A DNA stretch of 64,000 nucleotides, taken from Deinococcus sp. Leaf326 (GTDB lineage: Bacteria; Deinococcota; Deinococci; Deinococcales; Deinococcaceae). Below, piece after piece: positions 1 through 10,296 of this stretch. The stretch lies in NCBI RefSeq assembly GCF_001424185.1, contig NZ_LMOM01000014.1:12386-76385 (forward strand). Direction: 5' to 3'. Made by a program: the position numbers and the translations under genes. The notes beneath the pieces were generated by a model that saw only the letters and a list, made by a program, of their open reading frames with translations, searched no databases and was not told the DNA's origin. Every line of letters begins with the position of its first letter. Position 1 is the first letter of the stretch.

Positions 1-334
1 GGGTCCTGAAAGCGCAGCAGCCGGGGCCGGTCATGCTCGGTTTCCCAGCGCCAGGGTAGCCCCTGGGCGTCCAGGAAACTTGCGGCGGCCTCTAGGTCCC
101 CCGGGGTACCCACGCGGTAGGCAAGGTGCTTCACGCCCGCCTCGGGGGCAAGTTCGAGCTTCAGGGTCCACTCGCGGTCCTCGTTCGCGCGCAGGTACAG
201 GGCGCCGGGCGTCTCGTGGACGATATTCAGGCCCAGCAGCTCGACGTAGAAGTGCCGCGAGCGTTCCAGGTCCGTCACGTAGAACACGCCGTGCGCGATG
301 CGGATAACGTTGGGGCGGTCGGCGGGACTGCCCA

Positions 335-335
<1 letters not shown>
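1..335 (-). CDS. hpaD: Partial 3,4-dihydroxyphenylacetate 2,3-dioxygenase-like protein (5' part only)
   Basis: The first 111 codons of a glyoxalase/extradiol-dioxygenase-fold protein read off the left edge of the window. Visible residues include IRIAHGVFYVTDLERSRHFY, LGLNIVHETPGALYL and VKHLAYRV. These fit the N-terminal vicinal-oxygen-chelate module of type I extradiol ring-cleavage enzymes, such as the iron-dependent 3,4-dihydroxyphenylacetate (homoprotocatechuate) 2,3-dioxygenase. The ATG at 335 overlaps the stop codon of the upstream monooxygenase gene (TGATG), so the two are translationally coupled. The order hpaE-hpaB-hpaD supports homoprotocatechuate as the substrate. The C-terminal metal-binding half lies outside the window, so the exact substrate cannot be confirmed here. 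Confidence 0.8.
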
Positions 336-1816
<1,481 letters not shown>

Positions 1817-1818
1817 GG

Positions 1819-3345
1819 TCAGTCCTCCTTTCGGGGCGTCGCGCCCAGCCGGGCGGCGCGGTGACCGTCCAGATTGATGGCGACGTTTTTCGTCTCCATG
1901 TAGAAGTCGAAGGAATAGTCGCCGCCGTCACGCCCGATCCCGCTGGCCTTCATGCCGCCGAAGGGCGAGGGCAGGTGCCGCACGTTCTCCGAATTCACCC
2001 AGATCATGCCGGCGTCCAGACCCGCCGCGAAGGTGTGCGCGCGCGTCAGGTCGTTCGTCCAGAGGTAGGCGGCCAGCCCGTAGGGCACGTCGTTGGCAAT
2101 GTACAGCGCCTGCGCCTCGTCGTCGAAGGGCAGCACGGTGAGCACCGGGCCGAAGATCTCCTCCTGCGCCACCCGCATGTCGGTGCGCGCGCCCGTGATG
2201 AGTGTGGGACGCACATAGTTGCCCACCTCCCCGATGCGCTCGCCACCGACCGCGACCACCGCGCCGTCCTCACGCGCAATGTCGAAATACGAGCACACCT
2301 TCTCGAACTGCCTGGGGTGGATGAGCGGCCCGACCTCGGTCGCTGGGTCGAGCGGATCGCCGACGCGGATGTTTGCGACCCGTTCGGTCAGCCCGGCCAC
2401 GAAGGCGTCGTGGATTCCGCGCTCAACCAGCAGACGGCTCGACGACGTGCAGCGCTGCCCGTTGAGGCTGTAGAGCATGAAGATCACAGCGTCGAGCGCC
2501 CGGTCCAGGTCGGCGTCCGCGAACACCACGACCGGATTCTTGCCGCCGAGTTCCAGGTGCACGCGCTTGAGGGTATCGGCGCCCTGCTTCTGGATCAGGC
2601 TGCCAGTGCGGCTCTCGCCAATGAAGGCGATGGCCTTGATGTGCGGGTGCTCGGTCAACGCCTTGCCCGCCGTCTCGCCGTAGCCGTGCACGAGGTTCAC
2701 GACACCCGCCGGCAACCCCGCCTCATGCATGATCTCGGCCAGCACGGTCGCCGTCACCGGACTCCACTCGGCGGGCTTATGGACCACCGTGCAGCCGGCT
2801 GCCAGCGCCGGGGCGATCTTCCAGGAGCTCAGCATGAAGGGCGTGTTCCAGGGCGTGATGACACCGACCGGCCCAACCGGCTGCCGGACGGTGTAGTTGA
2901 GAAATCCTGGGGCCGGCAGGCTCAGGCCGTCCTGCGCGCCCTCGGCCCGGTCGGCGAAGAAGCGGAAGTTCTCAGCTGCGCGCACCGCCGCCGACTTCAT
3001 GAAGCGGATGGGCTGACCGGTGTCGAGGCTCTCCAGAATGGCGATTTCTTCGGCCCGCGCCTCGATGAGTTCGGCGACACGGTACAGAAGCCTGCGCCGC
3101 GCCTTGCCATCCAGGGCGCGCCACGCCGGAAAGGCGGCCCAGGCGGCCTGCGCCGCGCGGTCGATGTCACGCGCGTCGCCGCTGGCCGCGCGGGTGAGGG
3201 GGCTGTTGTCGGAAGGCGTCTGGACCTCGAAGGTCTCGCCTTCGGCAGCGTCGACCCACTCGCCACCGATGAAATGACGCAGGGGCCGCTGCGCGAGGGA
3301 GCGCCGCAGGGCCTCGTGGGCCGGTACGGATAGGGATGCGGTCAT
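1819..3345 (-). CDS. hpaE: 5-carboxymethyl-2-hydroxymuconate semialdehyde dehydrogenase
   Basis: A 508-residue NAD-dependent aldehyde dehydrogenase. Visible are the cofactor-site motif [15 protein letters not shown], the general-base region [18 protein letters not shown] and the catalytic Cys299 in [10 protein letters not shown]. With hpaB and hpaD next door it should oxidise the semialdehyde made by homoprotocatechuate ring cleavage. The family is close to betaine-aldehyde dehydrogenases, so the specific name rests mostly on context. The ATG at 3345 is chosen over upstream in-frame codons because a strong GGAGG lies just before it (3351-3355) and homology begins there. It is the first gene of the operon. 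Confidence 0.88.
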   Translation of the reverse strand: MTASLSVPAHEALRRSLAQRPLRHFIGGEWVDAAEGETFEVQTPSDNSPLTRAASGDARDIDRAAQAAWAAFPAWRALDGKARRRLLYRVAELIEARAEEIAILESLDTGQPIRFMKSAAVRAAENFRFFADRAEGAQDGLSLPAPGFLNYTVRQPVGPVGVITPWNTPFMLSSWKIAPALAAGCTVVHKPAEWSPVTATVLAEIMHEAGLPAGVVNLVHGYGETAGKALTEHPHIKAIAFIGESRTGSLIQKQGADTLKRVHLELGGKNPVVVFADADLDRALDAVIFMLYSLNGQRCTSSSRLLVERGIHDAFVAGLTERVANIRVGDPLDPATEVGPLIHPRQFEKVCSYFDIAREDGAVVAVGGERIGEVGNYVRPTLITGARTDMRVAQEEIFGPVLTVLPFDDEAQALYIANDVPYGLAAYLWTNDLTRAHTFAAGLDAGMIWVNSENVRHLPSPFGGMKASGIGRDGGDYSFDFYMETKNVAINLDGHRAARLGATPRKED

Positions 3346-3415
3346 GGAACCTCCGGAAAAGAAGCTGCTGTCGGAGCGGTGTGAACCGGCCCGGAACGAG
3401 TTGTGTGACCCTTCC

Positions 3416-3444
3416 AAGGTACGCGGACGGTTGGAGCAGGACAA
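3416..3444 (-). promoter_or_regulatory. Candidate hpa operon promoter
   Basis: On the minus strand TTGTCC (3444-3439) and TACCTT (3421-3416) are separated by exactly 17 bases and lie about 70 bases upstream of hpaE. This fits a sigma-70-type promoter with a short untranslated leader. Confidence 0.5.
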
Positions 3445-3450
3445 GGCCTG

Positions 3451-3489
3451 AATCCACAGACTTCACGCCCGCCGTTGTCGAAATCCACA
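3451..3489. promoter_or_regulatory. Two AATCCACA direct repeats between hpaE and pucR-type gene
   Basis: AATCCACA occurs at 3451-3458 and again at 3482-3489, 31 bases apart (about three helical turns). The pair lies between the divergent hpa operon and the PucR-family gene, just upstream of the candidate hpa -35 box. This is a reasonable place for the regulator to bind, but binding is inferred. Confidence 0.35.
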
Positions 3490-3504
3490 ATGGCCCGGCG
3501 ACGC

Positions 3505-3510
3505 TACAGT
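3505..3510 (+). promoter_or_regulatory. Leaderless -10 box of the PucR-type gene
   Basis: TACAGT followed by six bases and then the ATG at 3517. No Shine-Dalgarno is present, which fits transcription starting at or next to the start codon. Confidence 0.5.
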
Positions 3511-3516
3511 CCGGTC

Positions 3517-4731
3517 ATGGTCCGAACGAGTGCCCTGAGGCGCGAACTGGGGCTGCCCGCCTCTCGGCCGGGCGACCCCGACCCCGAGTTGCCGACCCTG
3601 GCCGACGCCCTGACTATGGCAGCACCGCTGCCGCCCGCCCGCGTGCGCCGGGCCTACCTGCGCCTGCTGGCCACAGAACTCCGGCCGCAGTTCCCCGCCC
3701 TGAACCTCCTGCTCGACGACCTACGGAGCGTGACTGGCCGCGCGCACCCCGAACGCGCCCTGGTGCAGTGGCTCGCCTCGGTCACGGGGGGCCGGGCCAC
3801 CGTCCACTCGAGCTGGGGCGACGTGGTCGCGCAGCAAGGCACACCAGGACCGGCCCAAGCCGAGCACCCCCTGGTCTACGAGGGCCGCCCGGTGGGGCGC
3901 CTGACCCTGGAAGCCGCGCCAGAGTGGCTCGCGCTCGTCCCCCTGATCGCCGAGCAGGCGCGGCTGGCCCGGCTCCAGTCGGCCGCTGCGGGCGCGGCGC
4001 GGCGGCGGGTGGGCGAACGGCAATTCGAGGCCCTGCTCGCCGGAGACCTGAGTGGCGCGCCCGAGGGCGGCCCCTGCGTGGTGGCCGCCCTGCGGCTGCA
4101 AGACCCCATGCCGCGGACCGGCAGCTCCCACGAACGCCATATTCAGCAACTCGACTTGCTGTGTGCGGTGGGCGAGGGCCATTTACAGGGGCGGCACCTG
4201 GCCTGCCTGACCACTGTACGGGGCGACAAGGCCCTGTGGCTGTGGCAGGGCCAAGATCCCGCCCAGGAAGCCGCGAGGCTGCACAGCGGCCTTCTGAGCG
4301 CCACGGAGGCCCTGTTCTCGCTGGGGGTCAGCGCACCGCAACCAGGATACGCGTCAGTCCGTACAGCGCTGGGACAGGCCCTTCAGGCTCTACACGAAGT
4401 CAGGACCCCACGCGGCCTCCTGACCTTTGAGCGTCTGGACCCCTTTCAGACGCTGCTGGAGAGCGCCGCTCTCCAGACGCTGTCCACCCAAGTCCTCGGC
4501 CGGCTGCGAGCAGTTGATGACGGAAAACTCGAAGAGACCCTGCGCGAGTACCTGCGGCGACCAGGGTCACTGGCAGCGTTGGCTGAGGCCCTGAACATCC
4601 ATGTCAACACCCTACGCCACCGCCTGCACCGGACCGAGGAGGTGCTCGGCGGCCACCTGAGCGACCCGGCCTTCATCGCCCGCCTATACCTGGCCCTTCA
4701 GGCCAGGGAGGACACGGTGGGGAACGAGTAG
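3517..4731 (+). CDS. PucR/CdaR-family transcriptional regulator, divergent from hpa operon
   Basis: A 404-residue protein whose C-terminus (roughly residues 340-400) is the PucR-type helix-turn-helix: LEETLREYLRRPGSLAALAE followed by LNIHVNTLRHRLHRTEEVLG. The long N-terminal part has no recognised catalytic motif and presumably senses a ligand. Such regulators usually activate neighbouring catabolic genes, so hpaEBD is the obvious target, perhaps with an aromatic acid as inducer. The ATG at 3517 is preferred over in-frame TTG 3475 and ATG 3490 because a -10 box (TACAGT, 3505-3510) ends exactly six bases before it, the leaderless pattern seen repeatedly in this window. Confidence 0.85.
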   Translation: MVRTSALRRELGLPASRPGDPDPELPTLADALTMAAPLPPARVRRAYLRLLATELRPQFPALNLLLDDLRSVTGRAHPERALVQWLASVTGGRATVHSSWGDVVAQQGTPGPAQAEHPLVYEGRPVGRLTLEAAPEWLALVPLIAEQARLARLQSAAAGAARRRVGERQFEALLAGDLSGAPEGGPCVVAALRLQDPMPRTGSSHERHIQQLDLLCAVGEGHLQGRHLACLTTVRGDKALWLWQGQDPAQEAARLHSGLLSATEALFSLGVSAPQPGYASVRTALGQALQALHEVRTPRGLLTFERLDPFQTLLESAALQTLSTQVLGRLRAVDDGKLEETLREYLRRPGSLAALAEALNIHVNTLRHRLHRTEEVLGGHLSDPAFIARLYLALQAREDTVGNE

Positions 4732-4737
4732 CACGGT

Positions 4738-5215
4738 CCGGCCAGATTTTTTTGCCCTGATTTGATGACTTCTTCTATGAATGATGTTTTAAAAGAAGTG
4801 ATGATAAAAGATCATCATCAGAGGGGAAATCGGGCAGCGTCCAGGACGGTGTTTTTCGAGATAATCACTCAGAAACTACGGGAAACGAAGCTGCGAATCA
4901 CTCAGAAACTACGGGAAACGAAGCTGCGAATCACTCAGAAACTACGGGAAACGAAGCTGCGAAGCTGCGAATCACTCAGAAACTACGGGAACAGGGGGCC
5001 AAAACCCCTCAGAAACTACGGGCTATTTTTCTGAGGGGTTCTACGGAATCACTCAGAAACTGCGGGCGAAATCGGCCTGTTTTCGGCCTCTTCCCTCAGA
5101 AACTACGGGAAGGGGTTTTTGCGCCGAAAAAGAGCGTCCCAGACGGCTTGAAAAAAGATTCCCCTCAGAAACTACGGGCGGTCTCTCTGGTCTCTTCCCT
5201 CAGAAACTACGGGTT
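4738..5215. other. Probable replication origin: AT-rich segment plus iteron array
   Basis: There is no credible gene between the PucR-type stop and rep. The first part (about 4745-4830) is strikingly AT-rich for this DNA, with runs such as ATTTTTTTG and TTTTAAAAGAAG and repeated GATGAT/ATCATC motifs, and could be the unwinding element. It is followed by nine copies of CTCAGAAACTACGGG and then the 3' end of rep. AT-rich DNA plus iterons plus an initiator gene is the standard layout of an iteron-controlled plasmid origin. An inverted repeat, AACCCCTCAG (5003-5012) and CTGAGGGGTT (5031-5040), lies within the array. Confidence 0.8.
4868..5213 (+). repeat. Array of nine CTCAGAAACTACGGG iterons
   Basis: Copies begin at 4868, 4901, 4934, 4975, 5008, 5052, 5095, 5164 and 5199, all in the same orientation. 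The copy at 5052 differs by one base (CTGCGGG). The first copies sit in a 33-bp tandem unit with the spacer AAACGAAGCTGCGAATCA. The 41-bp step before the fourth copy comes from an 8-bp duplication (GAAGCTGC). The 33-bp spacing is about three helical turns, so initiator molecules would line up on one face of the DNA. These are the likely Rep-binding sites. Confidence 0.9.
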
Positions 5216-5217
5216 GA

Positions 5218-6603
5218 TTAGAAGTGCAGTCGTAGGTCTGTGACGGCTTCCAGAATAGTAGGGAGGCCACCGGCCAGAGCGCGGCGGAAGGTTCGGACCA
5301 CTTCACGGCCGTCGAGCTTTCCGGAAAGTACCGCCTCACCCAGCGCCGCGCGGTCGGCCACCGGAAAGTGCTTGATGACCCCGATGACCCCAAGCTGCCG
5401 CAAGGTCCAGTCGAGCAGTTCCTGCCCTTGGAGGCTAGCAGCCCGGCCATCCTCTGGCGGGGCGGGCTCGGCCGTCTCCGGCGTGCGCGAACCCGCTGCG
5501 CGGCGAGTCGGCCGAGCGTGTTCACTCTGGGTCCGGGCAGGCTCCATGAAGTCCTCAGGGCGCTGGATCATGGTAACGAGCAGGCCGCCGGGATTGCGGA
5601 TGGACGTGACCCGCACGTAGCTGTCGAAGTGCCGCACGGCTGCCTCCACCCGGTCGGGAAAGACGGTCGAAAGCCGCAGCGCGACGCCCTTTTTCACGCC
5701 GCGCGCCTGTAGGAGGGCTGCGAGTTCGGGGTGCTCGCCCTCGGGGGCGGGGCCGAATACGTACCGGACCTCCTTGTCCTTGCCCCGGCCGGTGATCTCC
5801 ACCGAGTCCACGTAGCCCTTGGCGCGCAGTTCCTCGTGTGCGGGCTTGAGGGTCCGCACGACGTTGTCGGGCCGGTCGGTCATCAGGCCCAGGCGGCTGG
5901 CCCAGCCCATCAGGGGCGCGCTGACCTCGCGGGCCAGGCCGTCGGCCGTGCTGTCGTCGAAGTGCAGCGCGTCGAGCTGGCGGTACAGGGCGCGCACGAG
6001 CGGCTGGCTGAGGTTGCGGTAGAACTCCAGGTCCAGCGGTTTGATGTAACCCGCACGTAGGCTCTCCATGACCGGTGGGGCGAGCTGCACCGTGACCACA
6101 CTCGTGCCGCGCACGCCGTTTCTGGACTTGGTGTACGAGAGGTAGCTGACCTGCGCGAAGGACTGCGTCGTCCACTGGTGCGAGCCGCGCTGGAACCAGC
6201 CCTCGTCGATGGTGTAGGACGCCTTGTTCAGCCGCAGGACGCTCTCTTCGAGCGCGCGGTAATACTGCGCGGTGTCCGGAAAGCCCGAGGCCTTGAGCAG
6301 CGCGTAGGCCGTGACACTGAAGGGACCGTCGGGCAGGCCCGCCTCGAAGCAGAGGTTCACGAGCCCCACCATGAAATCGTTGTCCAGGCCGTGCGGCACG
6401 ACCAGACCGTCGGGGACGGTACAGGTGATCACGACCGGGCGGCCGTCGGGCGTGAGAATCTGTTTCTGCCAGCGCTGCTGGTTGGCTGGTACGGTCTTCT
6501 GACCGCTCACAAGGGCCAATCGGGCCAGGTTCAGTTCGTCGAAGCCGCTGTTTTCCGGCGCTGCCGGGAGAGAGACAGTGCGGCGGGCCGGGCGTTCGGA
6601 CAT
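5218..6603 (-). CDS. Replication initiator protein (RPA family)
   Basis: A 461-residue protein with the conserved core of plasmid replication initiator protein A: FDELNLARLALVSGQK, RPVVITCTVPDGLVVPHGLD, FMVGLVNLCFEAGLPDG and QPLVRALYRQLDALHF. It should bind the iterons next to its 3' end and open the origin. A charged Ala/Pro-rich linker (about residues 360-395) precedes a C-terminal helical segment. The ATG at 6603 has TACAAT exactly six bases upstream and no Shine-Dalgarno, so a leaderless mRNA is likely. A tenth iteron (6626-6640) covers the expected -35 position, suggesting repression by its own product. The gene ends 4 bases from the last iteron of the main array. Confidence 0.9.
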   Translation of the reverse strand: MSERPARRTVSLPAAPENSGFDELNLARLALVSGQKTVPANQQRWQKQILTPDGRPVVITCTVPDGLVVPHGLDNDFMVGLVNLCFEAGLPDGPFSVTAYALLKASGFPDTAQYYRALEESVLRLNKASYTIDEGWFQRGSHQWTTQSFAQVSYLSYTKSRNGVRGTSVVTVQLAPPVMESLRAGYIKPLDLEFYRNLSQPLVRALYRQLDALHFDDSTADGLAREVSAPLMGWASRLGLMTDRPDNVVRTLKPAHEELRAKGYVDSVEITGRGKDKEVRYVFGPAPEGEHPELAALLQARGVKKGVALRLSTVFPDRVEAAVRHFDSYVRVTSIRNPGGLLVTMIQRPEDFMEPARTQSEHARPTRRAAGSRTPETAEPAPPEDGRAASLQGQELLDWTLRQLGVIGVIKHFPVADRAALGEAVLSGKLDGREVVRTFRRALAGGLPTILEAVTDLRLHF

Positions 6604-6609
6604 GACGCC

Positions 6610-6640
6610 ATTGTACCGGTGGCCCCTCAGAAACTACGGG
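6610..6640 (-). promoter_or_regulatory. rep promoter with an overlapping iteron
   Basis: TACAAT (6615-6610 on the minus strand) lies six bases before the rep ATG. The expected -35 position, 17 bases upstream (6638-6633), falls inside a perfect iteron at 6626-6640. The layout predicts that Rep bound at this iteron would block its own promoter. Confidence 0.65.
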
Positions 6641-6682
6641 AAAAAGCCTCTGACCGCGCGGAGTCTGCGTGCCGGTGGACAC

Positions 6683-7306
6683 CTAAGCCATGCGCTCGCC
6701 TGTCCGCACGGGAAAGTTCAGGACATTCTGGGGCGGCGCCAGCGGACAGCTCCAGCGGAAGTCGTAGAAGCAGGACGGGTGGTAGGCAAAATTGAAGTCC
6801 AGCACGAGTTCGCCTGCAGAGGTGCTGCCCAGATCGGCCCCCTTGACGGTGTCGAGGAGGTAGCGGCCGCCGCCGTAGCTTTCCTGGCCGCTCGTGGCGT
6901 CCCGAAAGGGCACGAAGACCCCGCCACCATACACGTCGATCCAGTACAGGTCGAGGCTGTGCGCGCCGAATTCGGCCCGGCCGAAGCACACGAGCGGGAG
7001 GTCCTGGCCGGTCGAGGAGGCCACCAGCAGGCGTTCCTCGGGCAGGCGGCGCACGTGCGCCGCGAAGACCAGGGCCGGGTCGTAGACCCAGACGGGCAGG
7101 CCCGTGAACGCTCCCCGCGCCTCGGCCGGCAGCGGAGACTGTGGATGGGTCCGGAACAGTTCACTGCGCTGCTCGGCCCACCAGCGGTGCGCCCCAACCG
7201 GGTCCTGTGACCGGCGCCGACGCACCTCGGCGTACATCTCGGTCACCCGTCGGCGCCAGTCCAGCAGGTCCAGCCAGGTCGGGGCCGTCGTCTCGGAAGC
7301 ACTCAC
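6683..7306 (-). CDS. DUF1684 family protein
   Basis: A 207-residue protein with the signature end of the DUF1684 family: the phrase ELVLDFNFAYHPSCFYDF and then RWSCPLAPPQNVLNFPVRTG. Family members have no firmly established function. No signal peptide or membrane segment is seen, so it is probably cytoplasmic. The start is GTG at 7306, with TATGGT (7318-7313) exactly six bases upstream, indicating a leaderless message. It lies upstream of rep on the same strand, but the rep promoter lies between them, so a shared role is not implied. Confidence 0.8.
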   Translation of the reverse strand: MSASETTAPTWLDLLDWRRRVTEMYAEVRRRRSQDPVGAHRWWAEQRSELFRTHPQSPLPAEARGAFTGLPVWVYDPALVFAAHVRRLPEERLLVASSTGQDLPLVCFGRAEFGAHSLDLYWIDVYGGGVFVPFRDATSGQESYGGGRYLLDTVKGADLGSTSAGELVLDFNFAYHPSCFYDFRWSCPLAPPQNVLNFPVRTGERMA

Positions 7307-7442
7307 CGGTTCACCATAGAGCAGCCGTCCGGGGTGCGGCGGGGCGCTCTGTAGCGCGGGACATCCTCTAGACTGGGGCGAAGCTCATCCCGTCGCCCGG
7401 CCGCCCTGTCGCGTCGGCCCCGTTCCCCCTGCGAGGTTTCCC

Positions 7443-8891
7443 TTGACACACCTTCAACCCGGCGAGAAACGCAAACTGTCCGATCTCTCGGCTGGCCCGC
7501 GCCTGCGTGTTCAGATCACGCACGACCTGCCCCAGGGCGACGTGAGCGTCTTCGGTCTGGACGGCGAGCGCAAGCTCCGCGACGACCGGTATTTCGTCTT
7601 CTACAACCAGCTCCAGAGTCCGGGGCGTGAGGTGTCGTTGCAGCTCGGCGACGGGCGCGCCACCTTCGACCTCGACCTCTCGGCGCTGCCGGCGGGTATC
7701 GAGCGTCTGGTCTTCGTGATCTCGCACGACCAGCAGCCCCTGAGCCGCCTGGGCCAGTTGCGCCTGAGCGTGCAGGATGCCCAGGGCACCGAGCGCGCCG
7801 CCGTGCTCCTGGTGGGCACCCAGTTCACAGGCGAGCGCGCCCTGATGATCGCTGAGCTGTACCGCCATTCCGGCGAGTGGCGGCTGACGAGCGTGGCGCA
7901 GGGCTTTCAGGGCGGGCTCGACTCGCTGCTGGAATATTTCGGCGGTCAGGTGGCCGGCCCACAGACGCCGGCTGCGCCCGCTGCCCCGTCACCAGTTCCT
8001 GCGGCAGCCCCCATGCCGGCGACTCCGGCCTATGTGCCGCCCGCCGCGCCGGCCTGGAGTGCCCCGGCGGCTCCCCCCCAGGCTCCGGCCTATGCGCCTC
8101 CCTCCGGGTATGGGTCGGCCTCGGAGCCGTCGGGCGTCTCGCCGACGTCGGGCCTGGGCACGAGTCTGTCGGACTTCCTGCGGACGAGCGCCGAGCAGGA
8201 CCGGCCCGGCGACGTGTTCGAGCTGGAGTCCAGCAAGATGCTGGAGGTCAAGGTCAACGGCCGGGTCTGGAGCAAGCTCGGCGCGATGGTGGCCTACCGG
8301 GGCCGCCTCGACTTTCAGCGGGCCAGCACCCTCAGCGACCTGATGGGCGGGATGAGGCAGGGGGGCGGCATGATGGGATCGCTGATCGGCGCCGCCATGC
8401 GCATGGGCAGCGGCGAGATGGGACCGCTCGTGAGCATCCAGGGTCAGGGGGTGTGCTACCTCGCCGACCAGGGCAAGGAGATCTCGATCATCCGTCTTCA
8501 GGGCGACACCCTGAATGTCAACGGCAAGGACCTGCTGGCCTTCGAGGACACCGTGACCCACGAGATCACCATGCAGCGCTCGGTGGCGGGCATGGTGTCG
8601 GGCGGCATGTTCAGCGTGCAGGTGCGGGGTCACGGCATGGTCGCCATCCTGAGCCACGGCCAGCCGCTGACGCTGCAGGTCACGCCGCAGGAACCGGTCT
8701 TCACGGACCCCAACGCGACCATCGCCTGGAGCGAGAATCTGCGCCCCGACCTGCGCGTCAACCAAGACCTGCGCTCGATGTTCGGGCGTGGGGGCGGCGA
8801 GACCCTCCAGATGGCCTTTCAGGGCAGCGGGTTCGTGGTCGTGCAGCCTTACGAGGAAGCCGCCGCGATGGAGCATCTGCCCAGTCACTGA
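7443..8891 (+). CDS. TerD-AIM24 two-domain stress protein
   Basis: A 482-residue protein made of two families. Residues about 1-160 are a TerD-like domain (tellurium-resistance/stress family), with [29 protein letters not shown] and [14 protein letters not shown] Pro/Ala-rich linker spans about 168-245. Residues about 255-475 match the AIM24 family: [20 protein letters not shown] and, further on, a Gly/Met-rich stretch and [16 protein letters not shown]. TerD proteins bind calcium and act in stress responses; bacterial AIM24 proteins are poorly understood. The start is TTG at 7443 behind GCGAGG. No ter operon partners are nearby, so it appears to act alone or with genes elsewhere. Confidence 0.85.
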   Translation: MTHLQPGEKRKLSDLSAGPRLRVQITHDLPQGDVSVFGLDGERKLRDDRYFVFYNQLQSPGREVSLQLGDGRATFDLDLSALPAGIERLVFVISHDQQPLSRLGQLRLSVQDAQGTERAAVLLVGTQFTGERALMIAELYRHSGEWRLTSVAQGFQGGLDSLLEYFGGQVAGPQTPAAPAAPSPVPAAAPMPATPAYVPPAAPAWSAPAAPPQAPAYAPPSGYGSASEPSGVSPTSGLGTSLSDFLRTSAEQDRPGDVFELESSKMLEVKVNGRVWSKLGAMVAYRGRLDFQRASTLSDLMGGMRQGGGMMGSLIGAAMRMGSGEMGPLVSIQGQGVCYLADQGKEISIIRLQGDTLNVNGKDLLAFEDTVTHEITMQRSVAGMVSGGMFSVQVRGHGMVAILSHGQPLTLQVTPQEPVFTDPNATIAWSENLRPDLRVNQDLRSMFGRGGGETLQMAFQGSGFVVVQPYEEAAAMEHLPSH

Positions 8892-8900
8892 GCCTCCTCT

Positions 8901-8927
8901 CCCCTGCCCCCTGTCGCCGGGCAGGGG
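8901..8927 (+). terminator. Hairpin after the TerD-AIM24 gene
   Basis: CCCCTGCCC (8901-8909) pairs with GGGCAGGGG (8919-8927), ten bases after the stop codon. There is no clear T-run, so termination would be weak or factor-assisted. Confidence 0.45.
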
Positions 8928-9021
8928 CAGGCCGCGGGGTGTCCATGCGGGACAGGAAAGGGAGAAGGCGCAGCGTGGCCCCCGCGTCAGGCTCTATGCT
9001 CGGTGTCTCAGGATCCCTTCT

Positions 9022-10296
9022 ATGACCCAGACCCGACTGCAAGACCGTGACGTGGTGATCGTCGCCGCCGTCCGCACGCCCATCGGTACCATCCGGGGCG
9101 CCCTCTCGACCGTCCGGCCCGACGACCTCGCCGCGCTCGTCCTGCGCGAAGCGGTGGCCCGCAGCGGCGTGCACCCCGGCGACATCGAGGAGGTCATTCT
9201 CGGCTGCGCCAACCAGGCAGGCGAGGACAACCGCAACGTGGCGCGGATGGCCCTGCTGCTCGCGGGGCTGCCCGATACGGCCGCGGGCCTCACCGTCAAC
9301 CGGCTGTGCGCTTCAGGCCTCTCGGCGGTGAACACGGCAGCCCGCGCCATTCGCAACGGCGACGGCGACGTGTACGTGGCGGGCGGCGTCGAGAGCATGA
9401 CCCGCGCGCCGCTCTCGATGCCCAAACAGGCGCAGGCCTTCGGCAATGGTAACGTCCTCGCCTACGACACGACACTGGGCTGGCGCTATCCCAACCCGGC
9501 GATGGAGGCCCTCTTTCCGCTGGAGGCGATGGGCGAGACGGCCGAGAACATCGTCGAGCGCAGCCGCGCCGGGGCCTACATGGGCGGAGAGATCACCCGT
9601 GAGGACCAGGACGCCTTCGCGCTCGAATCCCAGCGCCGGGCCGTGGCTGCCATCAATGCCGGGCGGTTCGCAGACGAGATCGTACCCGTGCCGGTGAAGG
9701 GCCGCAGAGGCACGGTCCTCTTTGAGACCGACGAACACCCGCGTATGACGCAGGCGGAAGCGGGCTACACCCTCGCCACCGACGCGGCGACCCTGGCCGG
9801 TCTACGGCCCGCCTTCCGTCCGGGCGGCACGGTCACAGCCGGCAACGCCAGTGGCCTGAACGACGGCGCGGCCGCCCTGGTCCTGACGAGCGTGGCGAAG
9901 GCCCGCGAACTGGGCCTGAAGCCGTTGGCGCGCTGGGTGGGCGGCGCGGCGGCGGGCGTCGAGCCGCGCGTGATGGGCTTGGGGCCGGTCCCCGCCATCC
10001 GTAAGCTGATGGAGCGCACGGGCCGGAGCCTGGGCGACATCGACCGCGTCGAGATCAACGAGGCCTTCGCGGCGCAGGCCATCGCCTGTATGCGTGAGCT
10101 CGGCATCGCGCACGGGCGGCTGAATATGGACGGCGGCGCCATCGCCCTGGGGCACCCGCTGGGCATGAGTGGCGCGCGGCTCGTCACGACCCTGGCCCAC
10201 GCCCTCGGCCGCGGCGAGATCGCCTCGGGCGTCGCCGCCCTGTGCGTGGGCGTCGGTCAGGGTGAGGCGGCGCTGCTTGAACGGGTGGAGGCGTGA
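9022..10296 (+). CDS. Thiolase (acetyl-CoA acyltransferase / 3-oxoadipyl-CoA thiolase type)
   Basis: A 424-residue type II thiolase with the complete active site: Cys96 in [11 protein letters not shown], His378 in [16 protein letters not shown] and Cys408 in [11 protein letters not shown]. It would cleave a 3-oxoacyl-CoA into acetyl-CoA and a shortened acyl-CoA, or run in reverse. The gene overlaps the CoA-transferase gene by 4 bases (GTGA), so the pair probably activates and cleaves a beta-keto acid such as 3-oxoadipate or acetoacetate. The PcaF-like sequence and nearby aromatic genes make 3-oxoadipate attractive but unproven. The ATG at 9022 is where thiolase homology starts; a long in-frame upstream extension is not thiolase-like. 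TATGCT at 8995-9000 may be its -10 box. Confidence 0.87.
   Translation: MTQTRLQDRDVVIVAAVRTPIGTIRGALSTVRPDDLAALVLREAVARSGVHPGDIEEVILGCANQAGEDNRNVARMALLLAGLPDTAAGLTVNRLCASGLSAVNTAARAIRNGDGDVYVAGGVESMTRAPLSMPKQAQAFGNGNVLAYDTTLGWRYPNPAMEALFPLEAMGETAENIVERSRAGAYMGGEITREDQDAFALESQRRAVAAINAGRFADEIVPVPVKGRRGTVLFETDEHPRMTQAEAGYTLATDAATLAGLRPAFRPGGTVTAGNASGLNDGAAALVLTSVAKARELGLKPLARWVGGAAAGVEPRVMGLGPVPAIRKLMERTGRSLGDIDRVEINEAFAAQAIACMRELGIAHGRLNMDGGAIALGHPLGMSGARLVTTLAHALGRGEIASGVAALCVGVGQGEAALLERVEA

Noticed and set aside
4762..5034. A 90-residue plus-strand open frame with repeated peptide units
   Set aside because: It consists mostly of iterons translated in one frame; the peptide repeats only mirror the DNA repeats and there is no ribosome-binding site.
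4868..5213. Possible CRISPR array
   Set aside because: The repeats are only 15 bp, irregularly spaced, with partly repeated spacers, and lie next to a replication initiator; they are iterons.
8788..9021. N-terminal extension of the thiolase
   Set aside because: It overlaps the TerD-AIM24 gene and crosses its downstream hairpin; thiolase homology starts just after ATG 9022.
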